Positions 16,017-22,470 of a stretch of 22,470 nt of DNA are shown here, one piece after another. Location: the NCBI GenBank assembly GCA_031401675.1, contig JANNRR010000139.1, forward strand, positions 1-22,470, read 5' to 3'. Both the position numbers and the translations under genes were made by a program. The DNA is from JANNRR01 sp031401675. Lineage in GTDB: Bacteria; Pseudomonadota; Alphaproteobacteria; Rhodobacterales; Rhodobacteraceae. Below the pieces are notes generated by a model that was not told the DNA's origin, did not search any database, and saw only the letters and a list, made by a program, of their open reading frames with translations. How positions within the stretch are numbered: position 1 is the first letter of the stretch; each line of letters starts with the position of its first letter.

Positions 16017-16020
<4 letters not shown>
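15073..16020 (-). CDS. Peptide-type ABC importer ATPase, second subunit (OppF/DppF-like)
   Basis: This is a 315-residue cytosolic ATPase. The nucleotide-binding domain shows Walker A GESGSGKT at 48-55, the Q-loop in VVFQDSYSALDPM, the signature LSGGQ at 155-159, Walker B VLVADEP at 175-181 and the switch His213. HPYTQSLLQAIPVLNP starts the C-terminal region shared by OppD/OppF proteins. The tail (about 275-315) is Ala/Val-rich and lacks the cysteine-containing oligopeptide-transporter motif found in the partner ATPase. The start ATG 16020 overlaps the partner's stop (ATGA at 16017-16020); family similarity begins here although the frame is open to 16464. It forms an ATPase heterodimer with the next gene's product. 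Confidence 0.92.
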
Positions 16021-16973
<953 letters not shown>

Positions 16974-16998
16974 CGGCCCCGCCTGTTCCTCTTTGCGA

Positions 16999-17022
16999 CG
17001 GCCCGGACCAAAGCCCGGGCCG
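16999..17022 (-). promoter_or_regulatory. Intercistronic stem-loop between binding-protein and ATPase genes
   Basis: Bases 16999-17006 (CGGCCCGG) and 17015-17022 (CCGGGCCG) are a perfect eight-base inverted repeat with an eight-base loop, entirely G/C in the stem. It lies just after the binding-protein stop (17043) and before the ATPase start (16973). There is no following U-run, so it is unlikely to be a complete terminator. In many importer operons such structures partly stop transcription or protect the 3' end so that the binding protein is made in excess. Confidence 0.5.
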
Positions 17023-17042
17023 CGAACAGCGATCTCTGCCGC

Positions 17043-18659
17043 CTATTGCTTGTCAACATGGGTGTAGAAATACAGCCCCAGCTGGCGCAGCGGCGTAAAG
17101 CCCAGCTTGTTCGGCGTCGTGCCCTCGCCGGTCAGTCCCTTGCCCACCACCGCAACGGTGATCGGATTGACCAGCGGGATGAACGACATGTTGTCGATCA
17201 GCACCTGCTCGGCTGCGATGTACAGCTTCTGCCGCTCTTCCCAGACCGGATTGGCATCCGCCGCCGCCACCAGATCGTCATAGGCCTGAATGTGGTGATC
17301 GTGCCGCCCGCCGTTGAAGAAGATGCCGTAGAAGTTCGACGGGTCGATGTAGTCATACTCATACGGTGCCAGGAACAGGCTGTTCTTCTTGTTCAACAGC
17401 GCATCCATCCAGTCCTTGATCGGCATCACCTTGATATTCATGGTGATCCCCAGGATGTCCTTGTACTGCGCCTGCAGGTACTGCAGCATCGGTTCGGTGA
17501 TCGCCCCGTTATAGCCGCCCTGATTGCGGTACCAGATCTCCACTTCCGGAAAGCCGACGCCGTCCGGATAGCCCGCCGCCGCCATGTGCGCCTTGGCCTT
17601 GACAGGGTCGAACACCGCCTGGCTGGTGATCGCTTCGGAATATCCAGGGTAGCCCGGCGGCAGCAGCGACAGGCCGGGGATCGCCAGATCCTTCAGCACC
17701 GTCGACGTCATCTCGTCGCGGTTCACCGCATAGGCCAGCGCCTTGCGCACATCCAGATTGTCGAACGGTGCCGCACCCAGATCGAACGAGATGTAGCTGG
17801 TGGCAAACACCGCATTCTTGCTGATCTGGCCAGGGAAGCGCTTGTCGACAAACGGCACCTGCCCGGTGTTCAGATAGCTGAAATCCGCCTCGTCCGCCAT
17901 GAACGCCGGCAACCCGACCTCGGGCGCGCCCAGCGACGGATCGATCACCAGCCGGTCGACCGTGGCCTGCCACGGGCCGGTATATGTCGGGTTCTTCACC
18001 AGGGTCATCGAGTTGTTCGACTTTTCCCAGCTTTCGACGATGAACGGACCGGAGGATACCAGCGTCTCGACGTTGGCGGCATATTCGTCGCCCAGCTTGT
18101 CCCAGACGTGTTTCGGCACCGGATACCACAGGCTGACCACGCCCGGCAGATAGGGCTTCGGCGTTTCCGTCGTCACCACGATGGTCTTGTCGTCGGGTGC
18201 AGCAATGCCCAGCGTCGCCACATCGGCCTTGCCTTCGGTCACCGGCCCCCAGTTCTTGATGCCGCCGGCATAGCCCCAGTACCAGGCGAAATCATAGCCC
18301 GTAGTCGCGGCCCGCTGCAGCGCGAACACATAATCGCTTGCCAACAGCGGCGCGCCATCGCTCCACACCAGCCCCGGGCGCAGGTTGAAGGTCCAGACCA
18401 GCCCGTCCTCCGACAGGCTCCAGCTTTCCGCCGCCATCGCATTCAGCTCGAAATTCTTGTCAAAGCTGGTGAGCGGCAGCTGGATGATCTCGGGGTTGCC
18501 GGCCCGCGCATAGACCGTTTTCATATAATCCATGTAGGTGCCGGACGTACTGTCGCCCGCCGCATAGACCACCTCTTGCGCCAGCAACGGCGCGCTTGCC
18601 GCAGCGGACAGACCCGCTGCAACCACCAGCGCGGTTGCCATCCTCAGTATCGACCTCAT
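17043..18659 (-). CDS. Periplasmic family 5 solute-binding protein of a peptide-type ABC importer
   Basis: This is a 538-residue precursor with a Sec signal peptide: a basic start MRSILR, hydrophobic core MATALVVAAGLSAAASA, and probable cleavage near PLLAQ (about residue 27-28). The mature protein follows the family 5 (DppA/OppA) plan: NFELNAMAAESWSLSEDGLVWTFNLRPGLVWSDG, then DYVFALQRA, SSGPFIVESWEKSNNSMTLVKNP, NLDVRKALAYAVNRDEM and PGYPGYSEA. It binds the imported solute in the periplasm and hands it to the permeases. The start chosen is ATG 18659, with GGGAGGA seven bases upstream and the signal peptide immediately after; the longer frame to 18887 would bury the signal peptide. It is the first gene of the importer operon. 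Family 5 proteins bind peptides, but also nickel, opines, glutathione and sugars, so the ligand is open. Confidence 0.93.
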   Translation of the reverse strand: MRSILRMATALVVAAGLSAAASAPLLAQEVVYAAGDSTSGTYMDYMKTVYARAGNPEIIQLPLTSFDKNFELNAMAAESWSLSEDGLVWTFNLRPGLVWSDGAPLLASDYVFALQRAATTGYDFAWYWGYAGGIKNWGPVTEGKADVATLGIAAPDDKTIVVTTETPKPYLPGVVSLWYPVPKHVWDKLGDEYAANVETLVSSGPFIVESWEKSNNSMTLVKNPTYTGPWQATVDRLVIDPSLGAPEVGLPAFMADEADFSYLNTGQVPFVDKRFPGQISKNAVFATSYISFDLGAAPFDNLDVRKALAYAVNRDEMTSTVLKDLAIPGLSLLPPGYPGYSEAITSQAVFDPVKAKAHMAAAGYPDGVGFPEVEIWYRNQGGYNGAITEPMLQYLQAQYKDILGITMNIKVMPIKDWMDALLNKKNSLFLAPYEYDYIDPSNFYGIFFNGGRHDHHIQAYDDLVAAADANPVWEERQKLYIAAEQVLIDNMSFIPLVNPITVAVVGKGLTGEGTTPNKLGFTPLRQLGLYFYTHVDKQ

Positions 18660-18972
18660 TCCGGTTCCTCCCGTGTTCACGACCCTGTTGCACGCGGACG
18701 CTGGCTTTTCGTCATTCGCCCTTGGCAGCCGCCCGGCAGGCGCGCCAATGACATATGTCTGACAAATTCGGATGCCGGTGGCAAGGCACTTGCCGACCGT
18801 CACTCCGTCCATTTCAGCCCCGATCGGGCCCCACAGCCTGACCTCGGCCCGCAGCGGTCCTGTCTGGCCGGCGTTGGCGTCCAGCACACGCCTTCCGGCT
18901 TCTTGCCGGACATGCTTTCCATCAGGCCGGGGCCCGCCCGCGACGACCGCGCTCGTCCCCCAAACCCCCCCG
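18660..18972. other. 313-base intergenic region upstream of the importer operon
   Basis: No gene is supported here; open frames in this stretch have shadow-type composition. It holds the binding-protein ribosome site (GGGAGGA on the minus strand just right of 18660) and a TGTC/GACA dyad at 18749-18767. A short five-base dyad (18943-18947 with 18954-18958) follows the oxidoreductase gene but has no U-run and is not a convincing terminator. Confidence 0.5.
18749..18767 (-). promoter_or_regulatory. Candidate operator for the importer operon (TGTC/GACA dyads)
   Basis: Two overlapping inverted repeats share an arm: GACATATGTC, a perfect ten-base palindrome at 18750-18759, and TGTC-T-GACA at 18756-18764. 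The AT-rich patch stands out in otherwise GC-rich DNA, about 90 bases upstream of the binding-protein start. Short dyads of this type are usual operators for GntR/FadR-type regulators, and such a gene ends the same operon. Binding is inferred. Confidence 0.4.
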
Positions 18973-20070
18973 TCAGTCCAGCACCCCGAACAGCAGGCCC
19001 GCCGACAACGCCTCTGGCCGGGTGCAACCGTGTTGCATCAGGGTCCGCACACCTGCCGCGGCCGAGGTCACGATACCCTCCATGATCTCCAGCACATGCA
19101 GCGACAACTCCAGACTGGCCCGGTGCGGCCGTCCGCATTGCAGCGCCGACGCCATGTCGGCCAGCCCCAGAATGCGGTAATTGCCGTCGCCATAGCGGTG
19201 TACCTGCGGCACCGCCGCCCAGTCGCCGCGCTTTTCCGATACCAGAATCTCGCCCTGAAACTGGTTGGGGTCCGCCACCACCATCGACCCGGCACGCCCG
19301 TACAGCTCGATATGATTGTGCTGGTGCTTCCACACGTCGAAACTGGTGGTGATCGTCACCGCCGCGCCACTTTCAAACGCCAGCAGGCCCGAGATGTGCG
19401 TCGGCACCGTCACCGCAAAGCTGGTCCCGGCGCGCGGCCCCGACCCCACCGTCCGGCTGGCATAGGCCGCCTGCGCCGCCCCCGTCACCGACCGCACCGG
19501 GCCCAGCATGTTGACCAGACAGGTCAGATAATACGGCCCCATGTCCAGCATCGGCCCGCCGCCGGGCTGGTAATAGAAATCCGGGTTCGGGTGCCAAAGC
19601 TCGTGCCCCGGCACCATCATGAAGCAACTGCCCGCCACCACGTCGCCGATCACGCCCTGATCCAGCGCCGCCCGCGCCGTCTGGTGCGCGCCGCCCAGAA
19701 AGGTATCGGGCGCACAGCCGACCCGCAGCCCCGCCGTCCGCGCCGCCGCCACCAGCCGCCCGGCCTCGGCCATCGCCACCGCCAGCGGCTTTTCCGAATA
19801 GACATGCTTTCCGGCGGCAATCGCCCGCAGCCCGACCGCCACATGGTGCTGCGGCGTCGTCAGGTTCAGCACGATGCCGATGCGCGGATCGGCCAGCAAG
19901 GCATCGACGCTCAGCGCCAGAATGCCGTAGGTCGCGGCCTTGGCTTCTGCCGCCGCCATGTTCAGATCGGCACAGGCCACGATCTTCAGCGCGCCGAACT
20001 GCGGCGCCGCCTTCAGATAGGCATCCGAAATGTTGCCCGTCCCGATAATCCCGACGCCGATCGGCTGCAT
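18973..20070 (-). CDS. Gfo/Idh/MocA-family NAD(P)-dependent oxidoreductase
   Basis: This is a 365-residue cytosolic dehydrogenase of the family that oxidises sugars, inositols and related polyols. The N-terminal Rossmann fold carries GIIGTGNIS (glycines at 7, 10 and 12). It is followed by the conserved GKHVYSEKPLA motif with the catalytic-region lysine, and the substrate-domain motif GGGPMLDMGPYYLTCLVNMLGPV. The usual GGG-x-L-x-D-x-G-x-H pattern has Tyr-Tyr where many members have His, so the catalytic partner may differ. The start ATG 20070 (MQPIGVGIIG) has an AGGGGGG run about five bases upstream; the longer frame from 20115 is less likely. It lies upstream of the importer operon on the same strand but 313 bases away, so membership in that operon is uncertain. 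The substrate is unknown. Confidence 0.88.
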   Translation of the reverse strand: MQPIGVGIIGTGNISDAYLKAAPQFGALKIVACADLNMAAAEAKAATYGILALSVDALLADPRIGIVLNLTTPQHHVAVGLRAIAAGKHVYSEKPLAVAMAEAGRLVAAARTAGLRVGCAPDTFLGGAHQTARAALDQGVIGDVVAGSCFMMVPGHELWHPNPDFYYQPGGGPMLDMGPYYLTCLVNMLGPVRSVTGAAQAAYASRTVGSGPRAGTSFAVTVPTHISGLLAFESGAAVTITTSFDVWKHQHNHIELYGRAGSMVVADPNQFQGEILVSEKRGDWAAVPQVHRYGDGNYRILGLADMASALQCGRPHRASLELSLHVLEIMEGIVTSAAAGVRTLMQHGCTRPEALSAGLLFGVLD

Positions 20071-20177
20071 GACCGCCCCCCTGTATGCCTTACCCTGCGA
20101 AGCCCGCGCCGCCATATGGCCGCAGATCGCCGCAGCCGTCCAGCACCGCTGTCACCGCCAGCGGCAGCCCCTGGGCC

Positions 20178-20828
20178 TCAGGTCTTGACCGCAAACCACA
20201 CCGCCACCGCCAGCATCACCAGCGCAAGTCCGCGCCGCACCACCCGTTCGCGCCGGGGGTCGGCCAGAAACCGGTGCGCTTCCCCCGCCGCCGTCACAAT
20301 CGCGGCATGCACCAGCGTCGCCACCGCCACATAGACCAGGGTCAGGCCCAGCGTCTGCGCCAGCACCCCGCCACCGGCATCGACAAGCCCCGGATAAACA
20401 AACCCCGGATCGACGAATGACGGCAACACCGACACATAGAACAGCGCCGCCTTGGGATTGAGCAGATTGGTGATCACGCCGCGCCGGAACAGGACGAACG
20501 TCGGCAGCCCCGCCTCGAATTCCTGCCCGGCCGCACCGCGCCAACCGTCCCAGGCGAGATACAGCAGATACACGACCCCGGCCCATTTCAGCCCCTGATA
20601 CAGCCCGGGGTTGGCGGTGATCGCTCCGGCCAGCCCGAACGCCGCAGCCACCCCGATCAGCCCCAACCCGACACAGACCCCCAGAACGGCGGCATAGCCG
20701 AACCGCCGCCCCTCGGTCGCGGCGACCACCGCCAGCCAGGTCATGTTCGGCCCCGGCGTGATCTCGATCACCAGCGACAACAGCGCGAACTCGGCCAGTA
20801 CCAGCCCGGGCACCCCGAACAGCGTCAC
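20178..20828 (-). CDS. LysE/RhtB-family amino-acid exporter
   Basis: This 216-residue inner-membrane protein has about six hydrophobic segments. The N-terminal FALLSLVIEITPGPNMTWLAVVAATEGRRFG is the family hallmark (TPGPN). GLKWAGVVYLLYLAWDGWRG and FRRGVITNLLNPKAALFYVSVLPSFV are the next two conserved blocks. Relatives export lysine, threonine, homoserine or other small amino compounds; the substrate here is unknown. The start chosen is GTG 20828, which gives the usual short N-terminus and length; an in-frame TTG at 20915 would overlap hemF and is less likely. It lies between hemF (70-base gap) and the oxidoreductase gene, all on the minus strand. Confidence 0.88.
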   Translation of the reverse strand: MTLFGVPGLVLAEFALLSLVIEITPGPNMTWLAVVAATEGRRFGYAAVLGVCVGLGLIGVAAAFGLAGAITANPGLYQGLKWAGVVYLLYLAWDGWRGAAGQEFEAGLPTFVLFRRGVITNLLNPKAALFYVSVLPSFVDPGFVYPGLVDAGGGVLAQTLGLTLVYVAVATLVHAAIVTAAGEAHRFLADPRRERVVRRGLALVMLAVAVWFAVKT

Positions 20829-20898
20829 CGTTGCCCCGCGCGCAAGCGGCCCGTCGCGGGGCCCGAAGCGGCGCAAAACCGGCAGTGTGGCCGCCGCC

Positions 20899-21819
20899 TC
20901 AGGTCCATTTCGCAATCGGTGGCAGGCTCATCAGCACGGCATTGGCGTCGTGCCCGGTCTCCAGCCCGAACTTGGTGCCCCGGTCGTAGACCAGGTTGTA
21001 TTCGGCATAAAGCCCGCGATGCAGCGCCTGCACCTCGCGGTCGGCCTCGGTCCAGGCCAGGTCGCGCCGCCGCTCGGTCACCGGCACGAATGCCGGCAGA
21101 AACGCCCGCCCGACATCGCTGGTAAAGGCAAAGTCGGCCTCCCAGTCGCCGGTGTTGTGATCGTCAAAGAACACGCCGCCGACGCCGCGCGCCCGCTTGC
21201 GGTGCGGCACAAAGAAATAGCGGTCGGCCCATGCCTTGAACCGCGGATAATAGCCTGGATCATGCCGGTCGCAATACGCCTGCAACACGCGGTGAAACCC
21301 GGCGGTATCCTCGGGATATTCGATGCAGGGGTTCAGATCGGCACCACCGCCGAACCAGTGCGCCCCCGGCGTCCAGAACATCCGGGTGTTCATATGCACC
21401 GCCGGGGTATGCGGGTTCTGCATGTGCGCCACCAGACTGATGCCCGATGCCCAGAACCGCGGGTCCTCGGCCATTCCCGGCACCCCGCGCGCCGCCATCG
21501 CCTTCTGCGCCGCAGCACCCAGCGTTCCGTAAACGGTCGAGACATTGACCCCGACCTTTTCGAACACCCGCCCGCCGCGCAGCACACTCATCAGCCCGCC
21601 GCCGGCATCGCCGCCCGCGCCTGCTGCATCGTCGCCGGCGGCACTCTCATCCGCCACGCGCCGGGTCGCGCTGACCTCGAACCGCCCCGGCGGCCGGTCG
21701 GCAAACGGCCCGGTGCGCTGACTGTCCTCCAGCGCTTCGAACGCCGCAACGATGTCATCGCGCAACGTGCGGAACCAGGCCGCTGCCCGAAGTTTCTGTT
21801 GCTCGATCGGCCCGGTCAT
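20899..21819 (-). CDS. hemF: Oxygen-dependent coproporphyrinogen III oxidase
   Basis: This is a 306-residue cytosolic enzyme of haem biosynthesis. It decarboxylates two propionates of coproporphyrinogen III to give protoporphyrinogen IX, using O2 and no metal cofactor. Core motifs are GRVFEKVGVNVSTVYG, FWASGISLVAHMQNPHTPAVHMNTRMF, GGGADLNPCIEY, GVGGVFFDDHNTGDW and EYNLVYDRGTKFGLETG. The length is close to E. coli HemF (299). A Gly/Ala/Asp-rich stretch at residues 55-75 enlarges the loop before the first conserved block. The start chosen is ATG 21819 with AAGGGTG upstream; a longer frame to 21879 exists but lacks family similarity. It is divergent from the lipoprotein gene. Confidence 0.96.
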   Translation of the reverse strand: MTGPIEQQKLRAAAWFRTLRDDIVAAFEALEDSQRTGPFADRPPGRFEVSATRRVADESAAGDDAAGAGGDAGGGLMSVLRGGRVFEKVGVNVSTVYGTLGAAAQKAMAARGVPGMAEDPRFWASGISLVAHMQNPHTPAVHMNTRMFWTPGAHWFGGGADLNPCIEYPEDTAGFHRVLQAYCDRHDPGYYPRFKAWADRYFFVPHRKRARGVGGVFFDDHNTGDWEADFAFTSDVGRAFLPAFVPVTERRRDLAWTEADREVQALHRGLYAEYNLVYDRGTKFGLETGHDANAVLMSLPPIAKWT

Positions 21820-21937
21820 CGCAACACCCTTTGCAATTGCAGCATGGCGCAGACTTGCCGGAACCGGCGGCACAGACAAGATGTGATTTCACTTTGCCCT
21901 GCGTCCCGCTATCGTGCTGCAAAACCCGGAGGACCCG
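21820..21937. promoter_or_regulatory. Divergent promoter region between hemF and lipoprotein gene
   Basis: These 118 bases should hold promoters for both divergent genes. A perfect palindrome TGCAATTGCA lies at 21832-21841, twelve bases upstream of the hemF start, and a GTGA-TT-TCAC dyad lies around 21885-21894. For the lipoprotein gene, TTTCAC and TATCGT at 17-base spacing form a weak promoter candidate. No FNR box (TTGAT-N4-ATCAA) was seen. Confidence 0.3.
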
Positions 21938-22309
21938 ATGCGTCGCCCCCTGATCCTGCTGTTGCTGCTTGCGGCCTGCAGCACGCCGCAGCAATCCTGC
22001 CTGTCCACCGCGACCAAGGACCTGCGGGTGGTCGACAAGCTGATTGCCGAAACCGAGGTCAATCTGGCGCGCGGCTATGCCATCAGCCGCGAGCCCGCCG
22101 TCCGCACCGGGCTGGAACTGTGCGTCAGCCCCGACGACCCGTTCCTGTTCTGCACCACCCGCGACGTGACGGTTGCGGAAAAGCCGGTGGCCATCGACGC
22201 CGGGGCCGAACGCGCCAAGCTGGCCTCGCTCAAGGCCAAACGCGCCGAACTTGTGGCCCGCGCCAACGCCGAAATCGCGCAGTGCCGGGCGCAGTTCCCC
22301 GAAGGCTGA
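21938..22309 (+). CDS. Small hypothetical outer-membrane or periplasmic lipoprotein
   Basis: This is a 123-residue precursor with a textbook lipoprotein signal: MRRP, a Leu/Ile-rich core (residues 5-11) and the lipobox Leu11-Ala-Ala-Cys14. The mature part keeps four further cysteines (CLST, LCVSP, FCTT, AQC), which could form two disulfides in the periplasm. It ends in a Lys/Ala/Glu-rich helix (AERAKLASLKAKRAELVARANAEIAQ) with coiled-coil character. The start ATG 21938 has CGGAGGA about seven bases upstream; an earlier in-frame start at 21914 would weaken the signal peptide. I recognise no named family. It is divergent from hemF, so it may share a promoter region, but no functional link is visible. 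Confidence 0.8.
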   Translation: MRRPLILLLLLAACSTPQQSCLSTATKDLRVVDKLIAETEVNLARGYAISREPAVRTGLELCVSPDDPFLFCTTRDVTVAEKPVAIDAGAERAKLASLKAKRAELVARANAEIAQCRAQFPEG

Positions 22310-22398
22310 GCCGGCGGCTGCCATTGGTGGCGCTGCCCGAGCACAGCCCGGCTCAGACGCCGTGCCAAAATCTCCTGTTTTTTGCTCAATTTCTTGCT

Positions 22399-22420
22399 GG
22401 ATTTGATTTCAATCAAATCC
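22399..22420. repeat. Perfect AT-rich palindrome
   Basis: Ten bases GGATTTGATT are followed by TC and their exact complement AATCAAATCC. It lies about 90 bases after the lipoprotein stop and is AT-rich in GC-rich surroundings. There is no U-run directly after the stem, so it may be a bidirectional or weak terminator, a protein-binding site, or part of a repeat element together with the next palindrome. Confidence 0.6.
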
Positions 22421-22423
22421 GGA

Positions 22424-22470
22424 CGCGCCTGCCTGGGCAGGCGCGAAGTGTGCGCCAGCCCAGGCAGGCG
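22424..22470. repeat. Nested GC-rich inverted repeats at the right edge
   Basis: CGCGCCTGCC at 22424-22433 pairs with GGCAGGCGCG at 22436-22445, two bases apart. In addition, a twelve-base arm at 22426-22437 pairs perfectly with 22459-22470, so two alternative hairpins compete for one arm. The larger repeat reaches the last base of the window and may continue. The layout resembles REP-like intergenic palindromes of GC-rich genomes, but copies elsewhere cannot be checked here. Confidence 0.6.

Noticed and set aside
20111..20120. Palindrome GCCATATGGC in the gap between the oxidoreductase and exporter genes
   Set aside because: A lone ten-base palindrome without a second site or promoter context; likely chance.

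Overview
The window looks like part of an alphaproteobacterial chromosome, most likely Rhodobacterales (Rhodobacter/Paracoccus-like). The GC content is high, about 65% in most of the window. There are ATGA-type translationally coupled operons, a soluble molybdenum formate dehydrogenase of the Rhodobacter capsulatus fdsGBACD type, and an oxygen-dependent hemF next to a small lipoprotein. No rRNA, tRNA, CRISPR array or transposase was seen.

Layout. (1) Bases 1 to about 1130, minus strand: a truncated ABC-2 polysaccharide-export permease and a small uncharacterised 96-residue protein. This part is visibly less GC-rich (about 50-58% in the 120 bases counted by hand), so it is either a transferred segment or an assembly join. 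(2) 1251-5026, plus strand: a glyoxylate/hydroxypyruvate reductase, two tandem EamA-family permeases that are clear duplicates, and a LysR-type regulator overlapping the second permease. (3) 5106-11304, plus strand: the NAD-dependent formate dehydrogenase operon fdsG-fdsB-[DUF4287 gene]-fdsA-fdsC-fdsD. (4) 11321-18659, minus strand, read right to left: a dipeptide/oligopeptide-type ABC importer (binding protein, two ATPases, two permeases), a class V PLP enzyme resembling isopenicillin-N epimerase, and a GntR/FadR-type regulator. (5) 18973-21819, minus strand: a Gfo/Idh/MocA oxidoreductase, a LysE/RhtB exporter and hemF. A small lipoprotein gene is divergent from hemF, and strong palindromes lie at the right end.

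How the parts work together. The fds operon encodes a cytosolic complex that oxidises formate to CO2. Electrons pass from the bis-MGD molybdenum centre in FdsA through a chain of Fe-S clusters to FMN in FdsB, which reduces NAD+. FdsC is the sulfurtransferase/cofactor-insertion chaperone and FdsD is the small maturation/stability subunit. The upstream LysR gene is the obvious candidate activator: an ATAGC-N5-GCTAT dyad overlaps its stop codon, and the CTATC half-site recurs at 33- and 30-base intervals towards fdsG. The most unusual point is a complete, lower-GC DUF4287 gene inserted between fdsB and fdsA and coupled at both ends. It may be an unrecognised accessory factor of this formate dehydrogenase.

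The minus-strand importer operon looks like a self-contained uptake-and-processing module. A signal-peptide-bearing family 5 binding protein delivers a peptide-like solute to OppBCDF-type components. The co-transcribed PLP enzyme may act on the imported compound, and the GntR protein may bind a TGTC/GACA dyad upstream of the binding-protein gene. The substrate is unknown.
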